NCBI GenBank assembly: GCA_046086225.1
Contig: JBJSXF010000043.1
Span: 1-11,366 of the forward strand
Source: JBJSXF01 sp046086225
Lineage (GTDB): Bacteria > Actinomycetota > Acidimicrobiia > IMCC26256 > PALSA-610
Direction: 5' to 3'
Length of the DNA: 11,366 nt
Shown here: positions 5,341 through 11,366 of the stretch, piece after piece
Layout: each line of letters opens with the position of its first letter
How positions within the stretch are numbered: the stretch's first letter is position 1
Notes under the pieces: model-generated
What the model saw: the letters and a program-made list of their open reading frames with translations, nothing else
Told to the model about the DNA's origin: nothing
Databases searched by the model: none
Position numbers and translations under genes: made by a program

Positions 5341-6291
5341 GTGACCGTCGCGATCTGGCTGCTCGTCGCCTTCGTCGGCGTCGCCACGATCGTGTGGGGC
5401 GCCGAGACCTTCGCCGAGCACCTCGCGACCGCCTCGACCCGCCTCGGCGTCTCGACCTTCGCGCTCGCACTCCTCCTCGCGGGCGCCGAGCCCGAGGAGC
5501 TCGCGACCGCGGTCACCGCTTCGCTGCGGAACGCGCCCGCCATCGCGATCGGCGACGTGATCGGGGCGAACGTCGCGATCTGCTGCGTCGCGCTCGGCGC
5601 CGCCGCGCTCGTGGCGCCGATCCCGTTCGGCCGAGCCGTGCGTCGGTACGCCGGGGCGGGGGTGCCGGCCGGGCTCCTCGCTGCGGCGTTCGCCTGGGAC
5701 GGTACGGTCTCGCGGGTCGAAGGCGCAGTGCTCGTCGCTGCGTACGGCGCGTTCGTCGGCACGATCTGGGCCCTCGAACGACGACCGCCGACGCTCGGCG
5801 AGACGGGCGAGCTCGACGAGGTGCGCGCCGACGGCCGGGTCGGGACCGAGTTGGCCCTCGTCATCGCCGGCGTCACCGCGATGGCGATCGGCTCGGTCGC
5901 GCTCGTCGAGGGGGTGCGCCGGGTAAGCGGGATCGAGGCCACCCAGGGCCGACTCGGGCTCGTCGTCGTCGGTCTCGCCACCTCGTTCGAGCTCGTGGTG
6001 CTCGCCCGTTCGTCGGCGCGCCGCGGGATCACCACCGCCGTGGTGGCCGCGGTGGTCGGCTCGTTCACCTACAACGTCACGATGACCCTCGGGGCCGGCG
6101 CACTGGCCCGCCCGCTGCGGCTCGCCGATCCGTCACTGCTCCGCGGCCCGTGGGTCGCCATGCTCCTCGCGCTCGTGCTCACCCTCGCCCTGAGCGCACG
6201 GTCCCACGAGCTCGGGCGACGTTCCGGCCTCGCGCTCCTCGCCGGTTACCCCGTGTTCGTGGCCTTCGTGCTCACCAGTACCCGGACATGA
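5341..6291 (+). CDS. Sodium/calcium exchanger (CaCA) family-like membrane protein
   Basis: A 316-residue protein with about ten hydrophobic segments and a charged central loop (146-168, including GETGELDEVRADGR), the two-halves layout of cation/Ca2+ antiporters. The first alpha repeat is clear: LLAGAEPEELATAVTASL (45-62) then AIAIGDVIGANVAICCVALG (67-86), like the family pattern G-T-S-L-P-E and G-N-V-V-G-S-N. E52 is the expected ion ligand. The second repeat, ATSFELVVLARSSARRG (213-229) with VVGSFTYNVTMTLG (238-251), keeps E217 but lacks the proline, and its second motif begins with Ala where Asn is expected. I therefore call the fold with fair confidence but not the ion or direction. It would act in the cytoplasmic membrane. 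The gene diverges from MOSC, and its 3' end overlaps the convergent TrmO-like gene by 20 bases. Confidence 0.78.
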   Translation: MTVAIWLLVAFVGVATIVWGAETFAEHLATASTRLGVSTFALALLLAGAEPEELATAVTASLRNAPAIAIGDVIGANVAICCVALGAAALVAPIPFGRAVRRYAGAGVPAGLLAAAFAWDGTVSRVEGAVLVAAYGAFVGTIWALERRPPTLGETGELDEVRADGRVGTELALVIAGVTAMAIGSVALVEGVRRVSGIEATQGRLGLVVVGLATSFELVVLARSSARRGITTAVVAAVVGSFTYNVTMTLGAGALARPLRLADPSLLRGPWVAMLLALVLTLALSARSHELGRRSGLALLAGYPVFVAFVLTSTRT

Positions 6292-6730
6292 GCTCGGTCG
6301 CCCACGACGGCTGATGCACGGTGCCCCGAGCGCCGAACTCGACGAGGTGGGGCTTCACATCGAGCACCGGCGTGCCGTCGACCGCGTCGAGACCGCCGAC
6401 CCGGAGCACCATGCCGTCGACACCGACGATCCGGCAGGTGGTCAGGCCGAGCCGGTTCGGTCGGTCCTTGACGCGCTGGGCGAAGATGCCGACCTCGGGC
6501 CAGTCGGGGTTGCCTCGGGGTCGGCGCAGCATTCGGGTCACGTCCCCGACGGCCCGATCGAGCAGCGTGATCACGACGCAGTGGCTGAAGGCTTCGAGGC
6601 CCCGCCACGCCCGCTCGTCGAACGGGGGCAGCAGCTCGCTCGCCGCGTGCTCGGCGTCCCACCCGTCGTCGCTGACCTCGCTGCGGGTCGACACCACCCG
6701 ACCCACGGGCACCATCTCGAACCGTTCCAT
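6272..6730 (-). CDS. TrmO/YaeB-like SAM-dependent methyltransferase (UPF0066 family), single domain
   Basis: A 152-residue protein with the beta-barrel fold of TrmO, which N6-methylates threonylcarbamoyl-adenosine at position 37 of some tRNAs using S-adenosylmethionine. The family core is present: GIFAQRVKDRPNRLGLTTCR (81-100), then LDAVDGTPVLDVKP (114-127), with a C-terminal PSWATELMSGYW. E. coli TrmO is about 235 residues with an extra C-terminal domain that is absent here. The core loop reads RVKDRPNR where typical TrmO has RSPHRPNP, so this belongs to a side branch and the tRNA substrate is not certain. I chose ATG 6730 because GGAGGT lies 7 bases upstream. A GTG at 6739 overlaps that site and is unlikely. 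Its stop lies inside the 3' end of the converging exchanger gene. Confidence 0.8.
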   Translation of the reverse strand: MERFEMVPVGRVVSTRSEVSDDGWDAEHAASELLPPFDERAWRGLEAFSHCVVITLLDRAVGDVTRMLRRPRGNPDWPEVGIFAQRVKDRPNRLGLTTCRIVGVDGMVLRVGGLDAVDGTPVLDVKPHLVEFGARGTVHQPSWATELMSGYW

Positions 6731-6737
6731 CGCAGGC

Positions 6738-6743
6738 ACCTCC
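6738..6743 (-). promoter_or_regulatory. Ribosome binding site of the TrmO-like gene
   Basis: The minus strand reads GGAGGT here, 7 bases before ATG 6730. It sets the start at 6730 and rules against GTG 6739, which falls within the site. Confidence 0.75.
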
Positions 6744-6762
6744 GTCGCCGCTCCGCACCCCG

Positions 6763-6768
6763 ACGGTA
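6763..6768 (-). promoter_or_regulatory. Candidate -10 box for the TrmO-like gene
   Basis: TACCGT on the minus strand fits TANNNT and would start transcription near 6756, about 26 bases before ATG 6730. The heptamer TACCGTC is identical to that at the candidate SRPBCC operon promoter (2136-2130). There is no clear -35, so this rests on pattern and position alone. Confidence 0.3.
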
Positions 6769-6801
6769 GGGCCCGGTGCGAGCGGTCGGCCCGACCACCG
6801 C

Positions 6802-6807
6802 GATCAT
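6802..6807 (+). promoter_or_regulatory. Possible -10 box for a leaderless menG transcript
   Basis: GATCAT keeps the two key positions of the -10 box (A at 2, T at 6) but not the first T, and ends 6 bases before GTG 6814. The sequence GCGGAG in between is too close to the start codon to serve as a good ribosome site. This makes a leaderless start possible but unproven. Confidence 0.25.
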
Positions 6808-6813
6808 GCGGAG

Positions 6814-7524
6814 GTGAGCCGCCGCGACGACGCCCTACCCGCGGCGGCCGACAAGGCGGTCGTCGTCGAGGCGATGTTCGACCGGATCGCCCCGCGCTAC
6901 GACCGCATGAACCGTCTGCTCTCGTTGGGGCTCGACGGGCGGTGGCGCCGCCGGACCGTCTCGACCCTCGGACTCGAACCGGGCAGCCGCGTGCTCGACC
7001 TCGCCTGCGGCACCGGCGACCTCTGCCGTGAGCTCGGCGCCCGGCACCTCGCCGCCATCGGGATCGACGTCTCCACCGGGATGCTGGAGCACGCCCGCAC
7101 GGCGGCCCCGCTCGTCCGGGCCGACGTCACCGCGCTCCCTGTGCCCGACGCCGGCGTCGACGGCGTCACCTGCGGGTTCGCCATGCGGAACTTCACCGAC
7201 CTCCGTGCGTTCCTCGCCGAGTGCGCTCGCGTCGTGCGGCCGGGCGGACGGATCGCGCTCCTCGAGGTGGCCGAGCCCCGCAATGCCGTCCTGCGCCGCG
7301 GCCACGCGATCTGGTTCCGGCGGGTCGTGCCCTTCGTGGGCGGCCTGCTCGCCGACCGGGCCGCCTACGCCTACCTGCCGCAATCGACCGTCTACCTGCC
7401 TGCACCCGACGAGCTCACTGCGCTCGTCACCGCCGCCGGATTCGAGCACGTGCGCCGGGAACTCCTCGCGCCGGGTGCCGCCCAGCTCGTGACCGCGACC
7501 CGTCGGTTCCCGCAGCGCGCCTGA
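6814..7524 (+). CDS. menG: UbiE/MenG-type methyltransferase (demethylmenaquinone methyltransferase)
   Basis: Predicted to methylate demethylmenaquinone to menaquinone with S-adenosylmethionine, the last step of menaquinone synthesis, at the cytoplasmic membrane. The 236-residue length is typical. The N-terminal family signature is MFDRIAPRYDRMNRLLSLGLDGRWRR (split here as residues 21-36 and 37-46). Motif I, VLDLACGTGDL, is at 60-70, the acidic ribose-binding D85 is in GIDVSTGM, and GFAMRNFTDL is at 121-130. The post-motif VVRPGGRIALLEVAEP is at 140-155. The protein is complete. In actinobacteria UbiE-family enzymes normally serve menaquinone, since ubiquinone is absent, so I use menG. It starts at GTG 6814 with no well-spaced ribosome site. 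It diverges from the TrmO-like gene across 83 bases and is followed after 25 bases by a VOC remnant. Confidence 0.92.
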   Translation: MSRRDDALPAAADKAVVVEAMFDRIAPRYDRMNRLLSLGLDGRWRRRTVSTLGLEPGSRVLDLACGTGDLCRELGARHLAAIGIDVSTGMLEHARTAAPLVRADVTALPVPDAGVDGVTCGFAMRNFTDLRAFLAECARVVRPGGRIALLEVAEPRNAVLRRGHAIWFRRVVPFVGGLLADRAAYAYLPQSTVYLPAPDELTALVTAAGFEHVRRELLAPGAAQLVTATRRFPQRA

Positions 7525-7533
7525 CCACGGAGC

Positions 7534-7547
7534 CCGGCCCGGGCCGG
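7534..7547. repeat. 14-bp perfect GC palindrome between menG and the VOC remnant
   Basis: CCGGCCCGGGCCGG reads the same on both strands and lies 10 bases after the menG stop and just before the VOC start. It may form a short stem or be a chance product of GC-rich sequence. It sits at the point where VOC homology begins, so it could mark the deletion that removed the N-terminal half. Confidence 0.5.
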
Positions 7548-7549
7548 AG

Positions 7550-7753
7550 GTGGACGAGATCGCGACGGCCGCCCGCCGGGCCGGTGCCCGGGTGGTGCGG
7601 GAGCCGGCCCCCACGTTCTCCGGGGGCGACGCCGGGTGCTTCCTCGACCCCGACGGCCACCTGTGGGAGATCGCCCACAACCCGGACTTCCCCCTGGGTG
7701 CCGACGGCTCGCTCACCATCCCCGATTTCGGGACGCCCGCGAGCGACGACTGA
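7550..7753 (+). pseudogene. C-terminal half of a VOC/glyoxalase-bleomycin resistance family protein
   Basis: Sixty-seven codons from GTG 7550 match only the second beta-alpha-beta-beta-beta module of a VOC protein. The helix is DEIATAARRAGARVVREP (2-19), then GGDAGCFLDPDGHLWEIAHNP (25-45, split by FLDPDGHLWE at 31-40). E40 is the expected metal ligand, and the usual short tail follows. Family members are about 120-140 residues with two such modules. The first is absent: upstream is menG in another frame, and the VOC frame remains open for some 19 codons but only PEVDEI joins the homology. I infer a 5' deletion. The remaining half has no stop or frameshift and a plausible GTG with GGAG just before it, so it may still be translated as a single-module protein. 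Confidence 0.72.
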
Positions 7754-7778
7754 GCCGTCGTCGCTCCGGGCGCGCCCG
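7741..7778. terminator. Bidirectional terminator candidate: 10-bp hairpin plus 12-bp palindrome
   Basis: GAGCGACGAC (7741-7750), a 6-base loop TGAGCC, and GTCGTCGCTC (7757-7766) form a perfect 10-bp stem. It starts in the last codons of the VOC frame and contains its stop in the loop. Directly next is the perfect palindrome CGGGCGCGCCCG (7767-7778). Three bases later is the stop of the LLM gene from the other strand. No T-tract follows in either direction, as is frequent in high-GC actinobacteria. Position between converging genes supports a shared terminator. Confidence 0.65.
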
Positions 7779-7781
7779 ACC

Positions 7782-8873
7782 TCAGGATCGGGACCGGCCC
7801 GGGTTGGCCTGCTCGCCGTCGAAGCGACCGGCCGGCCGGAGGGTGCGGTACGCGGCAACGACCGGCTCGAGCTCGGCCGGCGTGCAGCCGTGCAGGATCA
7901 CGCCGTCGGCCCCGAGGTCGAACTGGCCGAGCACGCGGCGGGCGCACGCGTCGGGCGTTCCCGTCGCGCTCGCCTCGAGCCACTCGTCGGGCAGTAGATC
8001 CCGGATCTGCGTGAGCTGCTCGGTGGTGGCCACCGCGTCGATCGCGCCGCCGACCGCCGTGACCACCTCAGCGGCCCGGAAGCGCTCGAGCGCCGCCGGA
8101 TCCCAGCCGTTGACACGCACCATGAGGTCGCCGTAGCCCTGCAGGTAGGTAGCCAGCCGACCGGTGAGCTTCTTCAGCCGAGCCGCCTCGTCGAGGTGAT
8201 CGCCGACGGTCGCCAGCACCGACCACACCCGCACCGATTCCGGGTCGCGTCCGGCCTGCTCGGCCCCGCGTCGCACCGCAGCCACGCTGCGGGCCAACGC
8301 CGCGTCGGAGAAGAACGTGTGGAGGACGACGGCGTCGGCGATGCTCCCGGCGAGCTCGAGCGTGCGCTCGCCGAGCACGGTGAGGAGCACCGGGATGTCC
8401 TCGCGATACGTCGGATCGAGGCACAGGAGCGGGAAGCGGCCGGCCGGGCCGTCGTGTCCGACGACGACCTCGCCCGCCCAGAGCCGGCGCAACAGCGCGA
8501 CGACGTCGGTCATCTGCGCGCCGGTGATCTTCGGCAGCCCCATGATCCCGAACAGCGCATCGAAACCGCGCCCGAGCCCGAGGGTGAAGCGGCCGCCCGT
8601 GAGCCGATGCATCGTGACCGCGAACGTGGCCGTCACGAGCGGGTGCCGGGTGTTGTGATTGGTGGCGGCGGTCGCGATGCCGAGCTGCTCGGTGCACGCC
8701 CCGACCGCGCCGCAAAGGGTCGCGGCATCCTTGGTGTTGAAGCGCTCGGACACGAAGGCCGAACCGAGGCCGAGCCGCTCGCCGTCGGCGACCTCGGTCA
8801 CGAGGTCGCGGGGCGTGGCCGAATGGCCGGCCAGGACGTAGAAGCCGAGTTCGTTCAGCCGGGCATCACTCAC
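7782..8873 (-). CDS. LLM-class (luciferase-like) F420-type oxidoreductase, TIGR03857-like
   Basis: A 363-residue luciferase-like monooxygenase-fold protein (TIM barrel) predicted to use coenzyme F420 or FMN for hydride transfer to an unknown substrate. Family features are LNELGFYVLAGHSATPRDLV (6-25), GLGSAFVSERFNTKDAATL (35-53), GIATAATNHNTRHPLVTA (65-82), TMHRLTGGRFTLGLGRGF (87-104) and, near the end, LGADGVILHGCTPAELEPVV (320-339). The THNTRHP-like segment and GGRFTLGLGRG closely resemble the TIGR03857 family described as F420-dependent. That cofactor call is from memory of the family. The start is GTG 8873, with GGCAGGA 7 bases upstream. Only 22 bases separate it from the upstream xylanase stop on the same strand, so it may be carried on the xylanase transcript. 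A functional tie to xylan breakdown is not obvious. Confidence 0.9.
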   Translation of the reverse strand: MSDARLNELGFYVLAGHSATPRDLVTEVADGERLGLGSAFVSERFNTKDAATLCGAVGACTEQLGIATAATNHNTRHPLVTATFAVTMHRLTGGRFTLGLGRGFDALFGIMGLPKITGAQMTDVVALLRRLWAGEVVVGHDGPAGRFPLLCLDPTYREDIPVLLTVLGERTLELAGSIADAVVLHTFFSDAALARSVAAVRRGAEQAGRDPESVRVWSVLATVGDHLDEAARLKKLTGRLATYLQGYGDLMVRVNGWDPAALERFRAAEVVTAVGGAIDAVATTEQLTQIRDLLPDEWLEASATGTPDACARRVLGQFDLGADGVILHGCTPAELEPVVAAYRTLRPAGRFDGEQANPGRSRS

Positions 8874-8895
8874 CGGCGCATCCTGCCCCAGGAGG

Positions 8896-11366
8896 TCAGC
8901 CGACCACCACTGCAGCCGAGGGCGACGACCGCAGCCCCGTCCCCCGGGAGTTCACGGCCTCAACCGCGAACGTGTAGGTGACGCCCGTCGAGAGCCCGGT
9001 CACCACCCGGGTCGTCGCCGAAGCATCGAACGTGCGGACCGGGCGGGCCACGCCACCCACGTACGGGGTGACGAGGTACCCGGTCACCGGTGCGCCGTTC
9101 GTGACGAGCGGGGCCAGCCAGGCCACCGTCGCCGACTTCGTACCCGTGACCGCGCTCACGTTCCGCGGCGCAGTCGGGGCCCCCACCCGCACCGCCGGAC
9201 CGACCGCCGACCACGGTCCCGGGCCCGCCGCGCTCACCGCCCGCACGGTGAAGACGTAGCTCTGGCCGTTCACGAGCCCGGTGATCGTCGGCACCGCCCC
9301 GGCGAGGAACACGCGCGGGGTGAGCGGCACCGAACCGAGGAAGGGCGTGACCGTGTACGAGGTGATCGACGCGCTGCCACTGCTCACCGGCTCGGTCCAG
9401 AGCAGCACCGCCCGACCGTCCCCGGGGATGCCGGCGGGAGGTCCGGGAGCACCCGGCACCGCGGTCGGTCCGACCGTGATCGGAGTCATCGCCGCGCTCA
9501 CCGGTCCGGTGCCGACCGCGTTCCGGGCCGCCACCCGGAAGGAGTAGGCGGCGCCGTTGGTGAGGCCCGTGAACAGCCGGGAGGTCGCCGGCGCGGCCAC
9601 GATCGCCGGGGCGAGGGCGATGCCGTTGCGTACCGGCGTGACGACGTACGCGGTCACCGGCGAGCCGCCGTTCGCGGCCGGGGCCGTCCAGGTCGCCGTG
9701 GCCCGACCCGACGCGGCAACCGCTCGCACCGCGGTCGGCGCGATCGGCACGCCCACGCTCACCGCCGCCGATCCGGCCGACGCGGCGCCGGTGCCGATCG
9801 CGTTCACCGCGGCCACGGTGAAGGTGTACGCGGCCAGGTTGGTGAGGCCGGTGATGACTTGGGTCGTGGCGGTCGACACGAACGACCGGGGCGCCTGCCC
9901 GACCCCGTTGCGGGTCGGGGTCACGACGTAGCCGGTGATCACCGAACCACCGTTCGCGAGCGGGGCCGTCCAGGAGACGGTCGCCGACGCCGCCCCCGGC
10001 ACCGCGCTCGGGGCGCCGGGTGTCCCGGGTGTCGTGGGCAGCGCCAGCGGCGCGGAGAGCGCCGACTCGGGACCGGTCCCGACGAGGTTCGTCGCCGAGA
10101 CCCGGCAGCGGTACGAACGGGCGTTGGTGAGGCCGGTCACCACGATGGGGCTCGCCGCGCTCACGACCGAGCCCGGAGCTCCGCCGTTCGTCGATGCGCA
10201 GGATGCTGTGAACGACAGGTTCGTGAACGTGCCGGTCGCCGCCGGAGTGAAGGCGACGGTCACCCGGGCGTTGCCCGCCGTCACCCCCGTGACCGTCGGC
10301 GCCGCGGGCACGATCCGGCCGGTGACCGCCGCGGCGGCGAGACGAGCCCGCACCGTGTCGTACGCCGGCTTCGCCGCGTACGCGGCGTCGAACAGCAACG
10401 GACGAGTGGGGATCGGGAACGTGCCCAGGCCGTCGAGCCAGGTCGACGCATCGGTGATGCCCCAGGTGGTCACCTCGGTGCAACCGTCGAGGGCCAGGCA
10501 CGCATCGACGACCTTGCCGTACTCGACGGCCTGCTTCGTGAAGGCGGCGGCGTCGGTCGGCGAGGTCGGCACGTCGAGCTCGGTCACCGCCACCTCGAGC
10601 CCGAGGTCGGTGAAGTCACGTAGCTGCTCGGCGAAGGCCACCACGTCGAGGCTCTGGTTGGGCAGCCGATGGGTCTGAATGCCGACCCCGTCGATCGGCA
10701 CCCCGTCGGCGACCAGGTCGGCGACCAGTGCGAGCAGGGCGGCGTGCTTGCCCGGCACCCAGTCGGAGCCGTACTCGTTGAGCCACAGCTCGGCCGTCGG
10801 ATCGGCGGCACGGGCCGCGGCGAAGGCCTCGGCGATCCAATCGGCGCCGAGCGTCCAGTAGACGGAGGTCGACGGTCCGGTGCCGAAGCTCGCGAGCGGC
10901 TCGTTCACGACGTCCCAGCGGTGGACCCGGTCCTCGTAGCGGTTGACGACCGTGGTGATGTGGTCCTGCATGACCGAGCGCAGGTCGTTCGGGTCGGTGA
11001 TCGCCTTCACCCACGCCGGGGTGTACGTGTCCTGGGCCCACACGAGCGTGTGCCCGCGCACCTCCATGCCGTGCGCGACGGCGAAGTCGACGACCGTGTC
11101 GGCCGCCGTGAACGAATAGCTCCCGCGCGACGGCTGGAGCGCGTACCACTTCATCGCGTTCTCGGGCGTGAGCGAGCCGAACTCGCGGGCGAGGACGGTC
11201 GAGTAGTCGGCGTCCGCCGTCTCGGCCGCCTCGGCCGTCGCGCCGATCCGCACCCCGGCGAGGACCGCGAGCTCACGCAGGGTGCACGACGCCGGGGTCG
11301 TCGGTACGCAGCCGACGGCGGCTGCCGGAGCCGGGGCCGGACCGAGCGCAACCAGCCCGAGCACGA
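8896..11366 (-). CDS. Secreted GH10 endo-1,4-beta-xylanase with five C-terminal FN3 domains (5' partial)
   Basis: Hydrolyses internal beta-1,4-xylosidic bonds outside the cell. Residues are numbered from the codon at 11364. Residues 1-18 (LGLVALGPAPAPAAAVG) look like the end of a signal peptide; the charged start is off the window. The GH10 domain spans about 29-342: GHTLVWAQ (104-111), acid/base E155 in WDVVNEP, NEYG (196-199), GIQTHRLP (228-235), nucleophile E262 in VTELDVP, and TTWGITDAS (299-307). Five FN3 domains follow at about 351-441 (divergent, with C389 and C420), 446-536, 540-632, 636-728 and 730-822. No carbohydrate-binding module or cell-wall sorting signal is seen. FN3 arrays in such enzymes serve as spacers or surface contacts. 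The protein ends at the last FN3 and the LLM gene follows after 22 bases. The GTG at 11364 is unlikely to be the true start. Confidence 0.93.
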   Translation of the reverse strand, partial: VLGLVALGPAPAPAAAVGCVPTTPASCTLRELAVLAGVRIGATAEAAETADADYSTVLAREFGSLTPENAMKWYALQPSRGSYSFTAADTVVDFAVAHGMEVRGHTLVWAQDTYTPAWVKAITDPNDLRSVMQDHITTVVNRYEDRVHRWDVVNEPLASFGTGPSTSVYWTLGADWIAEAFAAARAADPTAELWLNEYGSDWVPGKHAALLALVADLVADGVPIDGVGIQTHRLPNQSLDVVAFAEQLRDFTDLGLEVAVTELDVPTSPTDAAAFTKQAVEYGKVVDACLALDGCTEVTTWGITDASTWLDGLGTFPIPTRPLLFDAAYAAKPAYDTVRARLAAAAVTGRIVPAAPTVTGVTAGNARVTVAFTPAATGTFTNLSFTASCASTNGGAPGSVVSAASPIVVTGLTNARSYRCRVSATNLVGTGPESALSAPLALPTTPGTPGAPSAVPGAASATVSWTAPLANGGSVITGYVVTPTRNGVGQAPRSFVSTATTQVITGLTNLAAYTFTVAAVNAIGTGAASAGSAAVSVGVPIAPTAVRAVAASGRATATWTAPAANGGSPVTAYVVTPVRNGIALAPAIVAAPATSRLFTGLTNGAAYSFRVAARNAVGTGPVSAAMTPITVGPTAVPGAPGPPAGIPGDGRAVLLWTEPVSSGSASITSYTVTPFLGSVPLTPRVFLAGAVPTITGLVNGQSYVFTVRAVSAAGPGPWSAVGPAVRVGAPTAPRNVSAVTGTKSATVAWLAPLVTNGAPVTGYLVTPYVGGVARPVRTFDASATTRVVTGLSTGVTYTFAVEAVNSRGTGLRSSPSAAVVVG
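8899..10314 (-). repeat. Coding tandem repeat: five FN3 units of about 94 codons
   Basis: Units lie at about 10314-10042, 10029-9757, 9747-9469, 9459-9181 and 9177-8899. The last four share the protein pattern T/S-x-x-P-x-x-G-x-x-I/V-T-x-Y-x-V-T-P and TGLTNGxxYTFxVxAxN-x-GTG. Units 2 and 3 are also close at DNA level. The stretch 9668-9692 matches 9950-9974 at 23 of 25 bases, exactly 282 bases (94 codons) apart. This indicates in-frame duplication of whole domains. Confidence 0.85.

Noticed and set aside
4716..6068. Minus-strand frame of 450 codons opposite the exchanger and into MOSC
   Set aside because: It is rich in Thr, Ser, Ala and Arg and antisense to the exchanger. Its C-terminal part is the MOSC gene read in the wrong frame.
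8899..10314. Periodic DNA repeats considered as a CRISPR-like or satellite array
   Set aside because: The period is 94 codons, the repeats are imperfect and in frame, and they encode FN3 domains, so protein domain duplication explains them.
8960..10501. Minus-strand alternative frame of 513 codons within the xylanase
   Set aside because: It is a shifted reading of the FN3 repeats, rich in Arg, Gly and His. Its periodicity comes from the FN3 repeat units themselves.
1..11366. Mobile element, prophage or defence island
   Set aside because: I saw no transposase, integrase, terminal inverted repeats, target duplications, toxin-antitoxin pair or nuclease/helicase module, and base composition looks even throughout.

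Overview
The window looks like chromosomal DNA of a high-GC actinobacterium. By eye the GC content is around 70% and third codon positions are strongly G/C. It carries a menaquinone-type methyltransferase, an F420-type luciferase-like oxidoreductase of a family common in mycobacteria and acidimicrobia, a DUF2332 protein and a secreted xylanase with an FN3 tail. An acidimicrobial or related actinobacterial source is my inference. Coding density is very high. No stretch of 300 bases lacks a gene, and I see no tRNA, rRNA, CRISPR array, transposase or attachment site.

Layout, left to right. (1) 1-2088, minus strand: a tightly overlapping three-gene operon made of an SRPBCC protein, a CxPSR-type sulfatase, and the first 35 codons of a third gene that leaves the left edge and overlaps the sulfatase stop by 4 bases. 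(2) 2183-3394, plus: a divergent MFS transporter. (3) 3427-5266, minus: a MOSC-domain protein followed by an overlapping DUF2332 protein. (4) 5341-6291, plus: a divergent sodium/calcium-exchanger-type membrane protein. Its promoter appears to share the central TA of its -10 box with the MOSC promoter. (5) 6272-6730, minus: a TrmO/YaeB-like protein whose 3' end overlaps the exchanger's 3' end by 20 bases. (6) 6814-7524, plus: the UbiE/MenG methyltransferase, followed by a 67-codon C-terminal half of a VOC/glyoxalase protein. (7) 7741-7778: a strong 10-bp hairpin plus a palindrome between converging genes. (8) 7782-11366, minus: a secreted GH10 endoxylanase with five C-terminal FN3 domains (5' end off the window), with an F420-type LLM oxidoreductase 22 bases downstream.

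The genes form four or five small units that alternate in strand, not one pathway. The sulfatase operon and divergent MFS transporter could form an uptake and desulfation unit, but no substrate can be read from the sequence. MenG points to menaquinone respiration, and the xylanase points to xylan use or cell-surface carbohydrate work. I found no clear new defence or mobile system. The best leads are small: the unlisted gene at the left edge, a symmetric bidirectional promoter with a leaderless MOSC start, the half-VOC reading frame, an exchanger with a degraded second alpha repeat, and the overlapping MOSC-DUF2332 pair.
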